DNA from: Inia geoffrensis
Lineage: Eukaryota > Chordata > Mammalia > Artiodactyla > Iniidae
Direction: 5' to 3'
Assembly (NCBI GenBank): GCA_036417435.1
Contig: CM070910.1
Coordinates: 77,174,784-77,238,783, forward strand
DNA: 64,000 bases
Numbering within the stretch: position 1 is the first letter of the stretch; every line of letters begins with the position of its first letter. This document shows, one piece after another, positions 49,767-62,469 of the stretch. The notes under the pieces were generated by a model. It made no database searches and was not told where the DNA came from. It was given only the letters and a program-made list of their open reading frames with translations. The translations under genes were made by a program, and so were the position numbers.

Positions 49767-50325
49767 GCAGCCTTGTTATGCTGATGGGCGGGATGTAAAT
49801 TGCCAACAGCCACTCTTGAGAAGTGGATGGTGTTTCCTGGAACAAAGAAAAAACCAAGCTAGAGAGCCTAGGGCACTTCCACTTATGGTGCTATAGATTC
49901 GGAAAATTTAAATGAAAAAGACAGAGCCACACCAAAGTTTGGGGCTGCTCTGTGTACGGGAACCTTGACTATGGTACAACTTCAATAGCTCAGATAGAGA
50001 AAACTGGATATAGAAGTTGTGGTACATCCCTACAATGGAATATCACTCAACAATGAAATCAATGGCCACAGACCAGTAGCAGCATAATGAGTGGATTTAG
50101 TTACGATGATTCTAAGTGAAATAAGTCACACAGAAAAAGAAACATCATAAGATATCACTAATACCGGGAATGGAAACACGACTACGCATGAACTGCATTT
50201 GAAAACACAACAGAGTCTCACATTTACAAAAGAAATTTATGCTTGCTTAAGGTCAAAGGAGAGTGGGGAGGCTGCATAAAACCAGAGATGGACATTAGGA
50301 CAGATACCATTCCATAAGCCAAATA
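48591..50325 (+). repeat. Satellite unit 29, D-like variant
   Basis: The left part repeats unit 27 (tatattagactag, cttaatacccat, gttcgaaatgac). It departs from it in the right part: cactcttgagaag near 49811 (shared with unit 31), tatggtacaac and agctcagatag near 49987. Palindrome 49578-49649 is perfect. Confidence 0.92.
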
Positions 50326-52060
50326 TATATTAGACAAGACCTACTCCTCGCTCAACCAAATCGACTCAACACCCCGTATTCAAAACCTAGGAATATACCT
50401 GACTGTGAAGAAACTTAAAACCCATACATTTATAGGTCTCCATAAGAAAATCACTTGTGTACAGCAGCATACACACAGCAGTGTAAATAATCTAAATCCC
50501 CTTATAAAAATAAATTTGAAAAAGAAAGCACAAGGACTGTGAAATAGAGAGAAATTCTTAAATAAGTCCTTGAGGTCTTGCGAGAAATCTTGGATTTACC
50601 ACCTCTACATCCACAGCTGGGGGAGAGATAAGGCTGGACACTTGGGGCTGATGCTATTGGTGAGGGAATGCAGACCCTTTGAGGTAATGGTGCATGATTC
50701 CCAATCCACGGGTCCCAAATCTCCACGTTTAAGGGATTTATCCTTCAGCTAAAATATGCATGGAAAACCCAGAATATGGTCCACGAAGTGATCAGGCAAA
50801 ATTTCTAAAATTCATCGCCATTTTCCACCCCGATACTCGAGTTCGCCTTTCCAGATGCGATATTAACATTCTCCCCACTTGGAGAGTCAGTGCCTTTGAC
50901 CTCTTGTTTGGCACAGTTTGCAATTTCTGTGGAAGATGAGCAGGAATAAGGAGAACCAATGAGCGGCTAACTCGATTTGTTTGGACGGGCACAGTGAACG
51001 ATGATTTCCCTACAGGAAGAAGAATTCACCAAAGGCTCAGCGTGCCATGCCGGAACGAGATTAGGGCCTGAAGCAATTATTCGGGTTTGCAGTCAGCTCA
51101 CAAGAAAGCGAGTTGAGAAAAGGAGATTTTTGGCACTGTAACTCACAATCCTGCGGAGTTCCAAATGACCCCTATCATCCAAAAATTTATTGAAGGAAGA
51201 CTGTGAAGAGGACTTGAACACGACACAGAATTGCAGAAAACAGATATCAGGTGGTAGATAAAAATTGCTCTGAAATCGTAGGAAAAGAGGCAGCAGTTCG
51301 ACAGTGATGCACTTGGCCAAAAAGGGCGTATGTGTTTTTTCCTGAATATATTCAGGAAAAAACGCATACGCCCTATTTGGCCAACCAAGCAAGCCTGCAA
51401 TGGAAATCCGCACTACAAGGAAGTCTCACTTCCGACCGACCAAAAGGGCCCTCCGAAAAAAATGTAAAATCCAGACATGCAGGACAGGCCATAGAGAACC
51501 GGCAGCCTTGTTATGCTGATGGGCGGGATGTAAATTGCCAACAGCCACTCTGGAGAAGTGGATGGTGTTTCCTGGAACAAAGAAAAAAACAAGCTAGAGA
51601 GCCTAGGGCACTTCCACTTATGGTGCTATAGATTCGGAAAATTTAAATGAAAAAGACAGAGCCACTCCAAAGTTTGGGGCTGCTCTGTGTACGGGAACCT
51701 TGACTATGGTACAACTTCAATAGCCCAGAAAGAGAAAAATGGATATAGAAGTTGTGGTACATCCCTACAATGGAATATCACTCAACAATGAAATCAATGG
51801 CCACAGACCAGTAGCAGCATAATGAGTGGATTTAGTTACTATGATTCTAAGTGAAATAAGTCACACAGAAAAAGAAACATCATAAGATATCACTAATACC
51901 GGGAATGGAAACACGACTACGCATGAACTGCATTTGAAAACACAACAGAGTCTCACATTTACAAAAGAAATTTATGCTTGCTTAAGGTCAAAGGAGAGTG
52001 GGGAGGCTGCATAAAACCAGAGATGGACATTAGGACAGATACCATTCCATAAGCCAAATA
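50326..52060 (+). repeat. Satellite unit 30, D-derived
   Basis: Has gctgatgctattgg near 50648 (shared with units 32 and 34), ccccgatactcg near 50828 (shared with unit 31) and the D allele cagacatgcagg near 51472. Palindrome 51313-51384 has two unpaired positions (gtatgtg, ccctatttgg). Private changes include gccactccaaag near 51661 and gttactatgatt near 51835. Confidence 0.92.
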
Positions 52061-53795
52061 TATATTAGACGAGACCTACTCCTCGCTCAACCAAATCGAC
52101 TCAACACCCCGTATTCAAAACCTAGGAATATACCTGACTGTGAAGAAACTTAAAACCCATACATTTATAGGTCTCCATAAGAAAATCACTTGTGTACAGC
52201 AGCATACACACAGCAGTGTAAATAATCTAAATCCCCTTATAAAAATAAATTTGAAAAAGAAAGCACAAGGACTGTGAAATAGAGAGAAATTCTTAAATAA
52301 GTCCTTGAGGTCTTGCGAGAAATCTTGGATTTACCACCTCTACATCCACAGCTGGGGGAGAGATAAGGCTGGACACTTGGGGCTGATACTATTGGTGAGG
52401 GAATGCAGACCCTTTGAGGTAATGGTGCATGATTCCCAATCCACGGGTCCCAAATCTCCACGTTTAAGGGATTTATCCTTCAGCTAAAATATGCATGGAA
52501 AACCCAGAATAGGGTCCACGAAGTGATCAGGCAAAATTTCTAAAATTCATCGCCATTTTCCACCCCGATACTCGAGTTCGCCTTTCCAGATGCGATATTA
52601 ACATTCTTCCCACTTGGAGAGTCAGTGCCTTTGACCTCTTGTTTGGCACAGTTTGCAATTTCTGTGGAAGATGAGCAGGAATAAGGAGAACCAATGAGCG
52701 GCTAACTCGATTTGTTTGGACGGGCACAGTGAACGATGATTTCCCTACAGGAAGAAGAATTCACCAAAGGCTCAGCGTGCCATGCCGGAACGAGATTAGG
52801 GCCTGAAGCAATTATTCGGGTTTGCAGTCAGCTCACAAGAAAGCGAGTTGAGAAAAGGAGATTTTTGGCACTGTAACTCACAATCCTGCGGAGTTCCAAA
52901 TGACCCCTATCATCCAAAAATTTATTGAAGGAAGACTGTGAAGAGGACTTGAACACGACACAGAATTGCAGAAAACAGATATCAGGTGGTAGATAAAAAT
53001 TGCTCTGAAATCGTAGGAAAAGAGGCAGCAGTTCGACAGTGATGCACTTGGCCAAAAAGGGCGTATGCGTTTTTTCCTGAATATATTCAGGAAAAAACGC
53101 ATACGCCCTTTTTGGCCAACCAAGCAAGCCTGCAATGGAAATCCGCACTACAAGGAAGTCTCACTTCCGACCGACCAAAAGGGCCCTCCGAAAAAAATGT
53201 AAAATCCAGACATGCAGGACAGGCCATAGAGAACCGGCAGCCTTGTTATGCTGATGGGCGGGATGTAAATTGCCAACAGCCACTCTTGAGAAGTGGATGG
53301 TGTTTCCTGGAACAAAGAAAAAACCAAGCTAGAGAGGCTAGGGTACTTCCACTTATGGTGCTATAGATTCGGAAAATTTAAATGAAAAAGACAGAGCCAC
53401 ACCAAAGTTTGGGGCTGCTCTGTGTACGGGAACCTTGACTATGGTACAACTTCAATAGCTCAGAAAGAGAAAATTGGATATAGAAGTTGTGGTACATCCC
53501 TACAATGGAATATCACTCAACAATGAAATCAATGGCCACAGACCAGTAGCAGCATAATGAGTGGATTTAGTTACGATGATTCTAAGTGAAATAAGTCACA
53601 CAGAAAAAGAAACATCATAAGATATCACTAATACCGGGAATGGAAACACGACTACGCATGAACTGCATTTGAAAACACAACAGAGTCTAACATTTACAAA
53701 AGAAATTTATGCTTGCTTAAGGTCAAAGGAGAGTGGGGAGGCTGCATAAAACCAGAGATGGACATTAGGACAGATACCATTCCATAAGCCAAATA
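52061..53795 (+). repeat. Satellite unit 31, D-derived
   Basis: Starts tatattagacgag. It shares agaatagggtccac near 52507 with unit 33, ccccgatactcg with unit 30 and cactcttgagaag near 53281 with unit 29. Private changes: gagaggctagggtac near 53332 and gtctaacattt near 53685. Palindrome 53048-53119 is perfect. Confidence 0.92.
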
Positions 53796-55530
53796 TATAT
53801 TAGACGAGACCTACTCCTCGCTCAACCAAATCGACTCAACACCCCGTATTCAAAACCTAGGAATATACCTGACTGTGAAGAAACTTAAAACCCATACATT
53901 TATAGGTCTCCATAAGAAAATCACTTGTGTACAGCAGCATACACACAGCAGTGTAAATAATCTAAATCCCCTTATAAAAATAAATTTGAAAAAGAAAGCA
54001 CAAGGACTGTGAAATAGAGAGAAATTCTTAAATAAGTCCTTGAGGTCTTGCGAGAAATCTTGGATTTACCACCTCTACATCCACAGCTGGGGGAGAGATA
54101 AGGCTGGACACTTGGGGCTGATGCTATTGGTGAGGGAATGCAGACCCTTTGAGGTAATGGTGCATGATTCCCAATCCACGGGTCCCAAATCTCCACGTTT
54201 AAGGGATTTATCCTTCAGCTAAAATATGCATGTTAAACCCAGAATATGGTCCACGAAGTGATCAGGCAAAATTTCTAAAATTCATCGCCATTTTCCACCC
54301 CGGTACTCGAGTTCGCCTTTCCAGATGCGATATTAACATTCTCCCCACTTGGAGAGTCAGTGCCTTTGACCTCTTGTTTGGCACAGTTTGCAATTTCTGT
54401 GGAAGATGAGCAGGAATAAGGAGAACCAATGAGCGGCTAACTCGATTTGTTTGGACGGGCACACTGAACGATGATTTCCCTACAGGAAGAAGAATTCACC
54501 AAAGGCTCAGCGTGCCATGCCGGAACGAGATTATGGCCTGAAGCAATTATTCGGGTTTGCGGTCAGCTCACAAGAAAGCGAGTTGAGAAAAGGAGATTTT
54601 TGGCACTGTAACTCACAATCCTGCGGAGTTCCAAATGACTCCTATCATCCAAAAATTTATTGAATTAAGACTGTGAAGAGGACTTGAACACGACACAGAA
54701 TTGCAGAAAACAGATATCAGGTGGTAGATAAAAATTGCTCTGAAATCGTAGGAAAAGAGGCAGCAGTTCGACAGTGATGCACTTGGCCAAAAAGTGCGTA
54801 TGCGTTTTTTCCTGAATATATTCAGGAAAAAACGCATACGCCCTTTTTGGCCAACCAAGCAAGCCTGCAATGGAAATCCGCACTACAAGGAAGTCTCACT
54901 TCCGACCGACCAAAAGGGCCCTCCGAAAAAAATGTAAAATCCAGAGAGGCAGGACAGGCCATGGAGAACCCGCAGCCTTGTTATGCTGATGGGCGGGATG
55001 TAAATTGCCAAAAGCCACTCTGGAGAAGTGGATGGTGTTTCCTGGAACAAAGGAAAAACCAAGCTAGAGAGCCTAGGGCACTTCCACTTATGGTGCTATA
55101 GATTCGGAAAATTTAAATGAAAAAGACAGAGCCACACCAAAGTTTGGGGCTGCTCTGTGTACGGGAACCTTGACTATGGTACAACTTCAATAGCTCAGTA
55201 AGAGAAAACTGGATATAGAAGTTGTGGTACATCCCTACAATGGAATATCACTCAACAATGAAATCAATGGCCACAGACCAGTAGCAGCATAATGAGTGGA
55301 TTTAGTTACGATGATTCTAAGTGAAATAAGTCACACAGAAAAAGAAACATCATAAGATATCACTAATACCGGGAATGGAAACACGACTACGCATGAACTG
55401 CATTTGAAAACACAACAGAGTCTCACATTTACAAAAGAAATTTATGCTTGCTTAAGGTCAAAGGAGAGTGGGGAGGCTGCATAAAACCAGAGATGGACAT
55501 TAGGACAGATACCATTCCATAAGCCAAATA
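53796..55530 (+). repeat. Satellite unit 32, dimer partner of unit 34
   Basis: Shares with unit 34 at about +3,469 bp: gctgatgctattgg, agattatggcctg near 54529, aatgactcctatc near 54634, aaaaagtgcgtatg near 54790, caaaggaaaaacc near 55048 and agctcagtaag near 55192. Palindrome 54783-54854 has one unpaired base. Private: gcatgttaaaccc near 54227 and tgaattaagactg near 54661. Confidence 0.92.
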
Positions 55531-57264
55531 TATATTAGACGAGACCTACTCCTCGCTCAACCAAATCGACTCAACACCCCGTATTCAAAACCTAGGAATA
55601 TACCTGACTGTGAAGAAACTTAAAACACATACATTTATAGGTCTCCATAAGAAAATCACTTGTGTACAGCAGCATACACACAGCAGTGTAAATAATCTAA
55701 ATCCCCTTATAAAAATAAATTTGAAAAACAAAGCACAAGGACTGTGAAATAGAGAGAAATTCTTAAATAAGTCCTTGAGGTCTTGCGAGAAATCTTGGAT
55801 TTATCACCTCTACATCCACAGCTGGGGGAGAGATAAGGCTGGACACTTGGGGCTGATACTATTGGTGAGGGAATGCAGACCCTTTGAGGTAATGGTGCAT
55901 GATTTCCAATCCACGGGTCCCAAATCTCCACGTTTAAGGGATTTATCCTTCAGCTAAAATATGCATGGAAAACCCAGAATAGGGTCCACGAAGTGATCAG
56001 GCAAAATTTCTAAAATTTATCGCCATTTTCCACCCGGTACTCGAGTTCGCCTTTCCAGATGCGATATTAACATTCTCCCCACTTGGAGAGTCAGTGCCTT
56101 TGACCTCTTGTTTGGCACAGTTTGTAATTTCTGTGGAAGATGAGCAGGAATAAGGAGAACCAATGAGCGGCTAACTCGATTTGTTTGGACGGGCACACTG
56201 AACGATGATTTCCCTACAGGAAGAAGAATTCACCAAAGGCTCAGCGTGCCATGCCGGAACGAGATTAGGGCCTGAAGCAATTATTCGGGTTTGCAGTCAG
56301 CTCACAAGAAAGCGAGTTGAGAAAAGGAGATTTTTGGCACTGTAACTCACAATCCTGCGGAGTTCCAAATGACCCCTATCATCCAAAAATTTATTGAAGG
56401 AAGACTGTGAAGAGGACTTGAACACGACACAGAATTGCAGAAAGCAGATATCAGGTGGTAGATAAGAATTGCTCTGAAATCGTAGGAAAAGAGGCAGCAG
56501 TTCGACAGTGATGCACTTGGCCAAAAAGGGCGTATGCGTTTTTTCCTGAATATATTCAGGAAAAAACGCATACGCCCTTTTTGGCCAACCAAGCAAGCCT
56601 GCAATGGAAATCCGCACTACAAGGAAGTCTCACTTCCGACCGACCAAAAGGGCCCTCCGAAAAAAATGTAAAATCCAGAGAGGCAGGACAGGCCATGGAG
56701 AACCCGCAGCCTTGTTATGCTGATGGGCGGGATGTAAATTGCCAACAGCCACTCTGGAGAAGTGGATGGTGTTTCCTGGAACAAAGAAAAAACCAAGCTA
56801 GAGAGCCTAGGGCACTTCCACTTATGGTGCTATAGATTCGGAAAATTTAAATGAAAAAGACAGAGCCACACCAAAGTTTGGGGCTGCTCTGTGTACGGGA
56901 ACCTTGACTATGGTACAACTTCAATAGCTCAGAAAGAGAAAACTGGATATAGAAGTTGTGGTACATCCCTACAATGGAATATCACTCAACAATGAAATCA
57001 ATGGCCACAGACCAGTAGCAGCATAATGAGTGGATTTAGTTACGATGATTCTAAGTGAAATAAGTCACACAGAAAAAGAAACATCATAAGATATCACTAA
57101 TACCGGGAATGGAAACACGACTACGCATGAACTGCATTTGAAAACACAACAGAGTCTCACATTTACAAAAGAAATTTATGCTTGCTTAAGGTCAAAGGAG
57201 AGTGGGGAGGCTGCATAAAACCAGAGATGGACATTAGGACAGATACCATTCCATAAGCCAAATA
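55531..57264 (+). repeat. Satellite unit 33
   Basis: Shares agaatagggtccac near 55977 with unit 31, and aaaacacatac near 55623 with the start of unit 35. Private changes: gaaaaacaaagc near 55723, catgatttccaatcc near 55898 and a one-base loss in tccacccggtac near 56030. That loss makes the unit 1,734 bp. Palindrome 56517-56588 is perfect. Confidence 0.92.
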
Positions 57265-58999
57265 TATATTAGACGAGACCTACTCCTCGCTCAACCAAAT
57301 CGACTCAACACCCCGTATTCAAAACCTAGGAATATACCTGACTGTGAAGAAACTTAAAACCCATACATTTATAGGTCTCCATAAGAAAATCCCTTGTGTA
57401 CAGCAGCATACACACAGCAGTGTAAATAATCTAAATCCCCTTATAAAAATAAATTTGAAAAAGAAAGCACAAGGACTGTGAAATAGAGAGAAATTCTTAA
57501 ATAAGTCCTTGAGGTCTTGCGAGAAATCTTGGATTTACCACCTCTACATCCACATCTGGGGGAGAGATAAGGCTGGACACTTGGGGCTGATGCTATTGGT
57601 GAGGGAATGCAGAACCTTTGAGGTAATGGTGCATGATTCCCAATCCACGGGTCCGAAATCTCCACGTTTAAGGGATTTATCCTTCAGCTAAAATATGCAT
57701 GGAAAACCCAGAATATGGTCCACGAAGTGATCAGGCAAAATTTCTAAAATTCATCGCCATTTTCCACCCCGGTACTCGAGTTCGCCTTTCCAGATGCGAT
57801 ATTAACATTCTCCCCACTTGGAGAGTCAGTGCCTTTGACCTCTTGTTTGGCACAGTTTGCAATTTCTGTGGAAGATGAGCAGGAATAAGGAGAACCAATG
57901 AGCGGCTAACTCGATTTGTTTGGACGGGCACACTGAACGATGATTTCCCTACAGGAAGAAGAATTCACCAAAGGCTCAGCGTGCCATGCCGGAACGAGAT
58001 TATGGCCTGAAGCAATTATTCGGGTTTGCGGTCAGCTCACAAGAAAGCGAGTTGAGAAAAGGAGATTTTTGGCACTGTAACTCACAATCCTGCGGAGTTC
58101 CAAATGACTCCTATCATCCAAAAATTTATTGAAGTAAGACTGTGAAGAGGACTTGAACACGACACAGAATTGCAGAAAACAGATATCAGGTGGTAGATAA
58201 AAATTGCTCTGAAATCGTAGGAAAAGAGGCAGCAGTTCGACAGTGATGCACTTGGCCAAAAAGTGCGTATGCGTTTTTTCCTGAATATATTCAGGAAAAA
58301 ACGCATACGCCTTTTTTGGCCAACCAAGCAAGCCTGCAATGGAAATCCGCACTACAAGGAAGTCTCACTTCCGACCGACCAAAAGGGCCCTCCGAAAAAA
58401 ATGTAAAATCCAGAGAGGCGGGACAGGCCATGGAGAACCCGCAGCCTTGTTATGCTGATGGGCGGGATGTAAATTGCCAAAAGCCACTCTGGAGAAGTGG
58501 ATGGTGTTTCCTGGAACAAAGGAAAAACCAAGCTAGAGAGCCTAGGGCACTTCCACTTATGGTGCTATAGATTCGGAAAATTTAAATGAAAAAGACAGAG
58601 CCACACCAAAGTTTGGGGCTGCTCTGTGTACGGGAACCTTGACTATGGTACAACTTCAATAGCTCAGTAAGAGAAAACTGGATATAGAAGTTGTGGTACA
58701 TCCCTACAATGGAATATCACTCAACAATGAAATCAATGGCCACAGACCAGTAGCAGCATAATGAGTGGATTTAGTTACGATGATTCTAAGTGAAATAAGT
58801 CACACAGAAAAAGAAACATCATAAGATATCACTAATACCGGGAATGGAAACACGACTACGCATGAACTGCATTTGAAAACACAACAGAGTCTCACATTTA
58901 CAAAAGAAATTTATGCTTGCTTAAGGTCAAAGGAGAGTGGGGAGGCTGCATAAAACCAGAGATGGACATTAGGACAAATACCATTCCATAAGCCAAATA
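57265..58999 (+). repeat. Satellite unit 34, dimer partner of unit 32
   Basis: Carries the markers shared with unit 32 (agattatggcctg near 57998, aatgactcctatc near 58103, agctcagtaag near 58661). Private: aaaatcccttg near 57386, ccacatctggggg near 57549 and cagaacctttg near 57610. Palindrome 58252-58323 has two adjacent unpaired positions (aagtgcg opposite cgcctttttt). Confidence 0.92.
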
Positions 59000-60734
59000 T
59001 ATATTAGACGAGACCTACTCCTCGCTCAACCAAATCGACTCAACACCCCGTATTCAAAACCTAGGAATATACCTGACTGTGAAGAAACTTAAAACACATA
59101 CATTTATAGGTCTCCATAAGAAAATCACTTGTGTACAGCAGCATACACACAGCAGTGTAAATAAGCTAAATCCCCTTATAAAAATAAATTTGAAAAAGAA
59201 AGTACAAGGACTGTGAAATAGAGAGAAATTTTTAAATAAGTCCTTGAGGGCTTGTGAGAAATCTTGGATTTACCACCTCTACATCCACAGCTGGGGGAGA
59301 GATAAGGCTGGACACTTGGGGCTGATACTATTGGTGAGGGAATGCAGACCCTCTGAGGTAATGGTGCATGATTCCCATTCCACGGGTCCCAAATCTCCAC
59401 GTTTAAGGGATTTATCCTTCAGCTAATATATGCATGGAAAACCGAGAATATGGTCCACGAAGTGATCAGGCAAAATTTCTAAAATTCATCGCCATTTTCC
59501 ACCCCTGGTACTCGAGTTCGCCTTTCCACATGCGATATAAACATTCTCCCCACTTGGAGAGTCAGTGCCTTTGACCTCTTGTTTGGCACAGTTTGCAATT
59601 TCTGTGGAAGATGAGCAGGAATAAGGAGAACCAATGAGCGACTAACTCGATGTGTTTAGACGGGCACATTGAACGATGATTTCCCTACAGGAAGAAGAAT
59701 TCACCAAAGGCTCAGCGTGCCATGCCGGAACGAGATTAGGGCCTGAAGCAATTATTCGGGTTTGTGGTCAGCTCACAAAAAAGCGAGTTGACAAAAGGAG
59801 ATTTTTGGCACTTTAACTCATAATCCTGCGGAGTTCCAAATGACCCCTATCATCCAAAAATTTATTGAAGGAAGACTGTGAAGAGGACTTGAACACGACA
59901 CAGAATTGCAGAAAACAGAAATCAGGTGGTAGATAAATATTGCTCTGAAATCGTAGGAAAAGAGGCAGCAGTTCGACAGTGATGCACTTGGCCAAAAAGG
60001 GCGTATGCGTTTATTCCTGAATATATTCAGGAAAAAACGCATACGGCCTTTTTGGCCAACCAAGCAAGCCTGCAATGGAAATCCGCACTACAAGGAAGTC
60101 TCACTTCCCACCGATCAAAAGGGCCCTCCGAAAAAAATGTAAAATCCAGAGAGGCAGGACAGGCCATGGAGAACCGGCAGCCTTGTTATGCTGATGGGCG
60201 GGATGGAAATTGCCAACAGCCACTCTGGAGAAGTGGATGGTGTTTCCTGGAACAAAGAAAAAAACAAGCTAGAGAGCCTAGGGCACTTCCACTTATGGTG
60301 CTATAGATTCGGAAAATTTAAATGAAAAAGACAGAGCCACAGCAAAGTTTGGGGCTGCTCTGTGTACGGGAACCTTGACTATGGTACAACTTCAATAGCC
60401 CAGAAAGAGAAAACTGGATATATAAGTTGTGGTACATCCCTACAATGGAATATCACTCAACAATGAAATCAATGGCCACAGACCAGTAGCAGCATAATGA
60501 GTGGATTTAGTTACGATGATTCTAAGTGAAATAAGTCACACAGAAAAATAAACATCATAAGATATCACTAATACCGGGAATGAAACACGACTACGCATGA
60601 ACTGCATTTGAAAACACAACAGAGTCTCACATTCACAAAAGAAATTTATGCTTGCTTAAGGTCAAAGGAGAGTGGGGAGGCTGCATAAAACCAGAGATGG
60701 ACATTAAGACAGATACCATTCCATAAGCCAAATA
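59000..60734 (+). repeat. Satellite unit 35, H-like with many private changes
   Basis: The left edge follows unit 33 (aaaacacatac near 59090). It then becomes H-like with an unusual number of private changes: gagggcttgtgag near 59246, cagctaatatatg near 59420, aaaccgagaat near 59438, tccacatgcgatataaac near 59525 and ggaatgaaacacg near 60578 (one base lost). Palindrome 59988-60059 has two unpaired positions (gtttattcc, catacggcc). Confidence 0.92.
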
Positions 60735-62469
60735 TATATTAGACAAGACCTACTCCTCGCTCAACCAAATCGACTCAACACCCCGTATTTAAAACGTAGG
60801 AATAAACCTGACTGTGAAGAAACTTAAAACCCATACATTTATAGGTCTCCATAAGAAAATCACTTGTGTACAGCAGCATACACACAGCAGTGTAAATAAG
60901 CTAAATCCCCTTATAGAAATAAATTTGCAAAAGAAAGCACAAGGACTGTGAAATAGAGAGAAATTCCTAAATAAGTCATTGAGGGCTTGTTAGAAATCTT
61001 GGATTGACCACCTCTACATCCACAGCTGTGGTAGAGATAAGGCTGGACACTTGGGGCTGATACTATTGGTGAGGGAATGCAGACCCTTTGAGGTAATGGT
61101 GCATGATTCCCCATCCACGGGTCCCAAATCTCCACATATAAGGGATTTATCCTTCAGCTAAAATATGCATGGAAAACCCAGAATATGGTCCACGAAGAGA
61201 TCAGGCAAAATTTCTAAAATTCATCGCCATTTTCCACCCCGGTACTCGAGTTCGCCTTTCCAGATGCGATATTAACATTCTCCCCACTTGGAGAGTCAGT
61301 GCCTTTGACCTCTTGTTCGGCACAGTTTGCAATTTCTGTGGAAGATGAGCAGGTATAAGGAGAACCAATGAGCGGATAACTCGATTTGTTTGGACGGGCA
61401 CACTGAACGATGATTTCCCTACAGGAAGAAGAATTCACCAAAGGCTCAGCGTGCCATGCCGGAATGAGATTAGGGCCTGAAGCAATTATTCGGGTTTGCA
61501 GTCAGCTCACAAGAAAGCGAGTTGAGAAAAGGAGATTTTTGGCACTGTAACTCACAATCCTGTGGAGTTCCAAATGACCCCTATCATCCAAAAATTTATT
61601 GAAGGAAGACTGTGAAGAGCACTTGAACACGACACAGAATTGCAGAAAACAGATATCAGGTGGTAGATAAAAATTGCTCTGAAATCGTAGGAAAAGAGGC
61701 AGCAGTTCGACAGTGATGCACTTGGCCAAAAAGGGCGTATGCGTTTTTTCCTGAATATATTCAGGAAAAAACGCATACGCCCTTTTTGGCCATCCAAGCA
61801 AGCCTGCAATGGAAATCCGCACTACAAGGAAGTCTCACTTCCGACCGACCAAAAGGGCCCTCCGAAAAAAATGTAAAATCCAGAGAGTCAGGACAGGCCA
61901 TGGAGAACCGGCAGCCTTTTTATGCTGATGGGCGGGATGTAAATTGCCAAAAGCCACTCTGGAGAAGTGGATGGTGTTTCCTGGAACAAAGAAAAAACCA
62001 AGCTAGAGAGCCTAGGGCACTTCCACTTATGGTGCTATAGATTCGGAAAATTTAAATGAAAAAGACAGAGCCACACCAAAGTTTGGGGCTGCTCTGTGTA
62101 CGGGAACCTTGACTATGGTTCAACTTCAATAGCCCAGAAAGAGAAAACTGGATATAGAAGTTGTGGTACATCCCTACAATGGAATATCACTCAACAATGA
62201 AATCAATGACCACAGACCAGTAGCAGCATAATGAGTGGATTTAGTTACGATGATTCTAAGTGAAATAAGTCACACAGAAAAAGAAACATCATAAGATATC
62301 ACTAATACCGGGAATGGAAACAGGACTACGCATGAACTGCATTTGAAAACACAACAGAGTCTCACATTTACAAAAGAAATTTATGCTTGCTTAAGGTCAA
62401 AGGAGAGTGGGGAGGCTGCATAAAACCAGAGATGGACATTAGGACAGATACCATTCCATAAGCCAAATA
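60735..62469 (+). repeat. Satellite unit 36, highly mutated left part, F-like (unit-8-like) right part
   Basis: The left ~450 bp has many private changes: tatttaaaacgtagg near 60786, tatagaaataaatttgc near 60912, agtcattgagggcttgttag near 60974 and gtggtagag near 61028. From about 61195 (cgaagagatcagg) it follows unit 8 at -48,584 bp, including cagcctttttatg and aatgaccacag. In palindrome 61722-61793 only the outermost pair is lost. Confidence 0.92.

Larger units (their letters stand above)
53796..58999 (+). repeat. Unit pair 32/34 at two-unit spacing
   Basis: Units 32 and 34 share at least six rare changes at a spacing of about 3,469 bp. Unit 33 between them instead shares agaatagggtccac with unit 31. 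This alternation indicates that two-unit blocks, not single units, were copied here. Units 30, 32 and 34 also share gctgatgctattgg. Confidence 0.8.
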
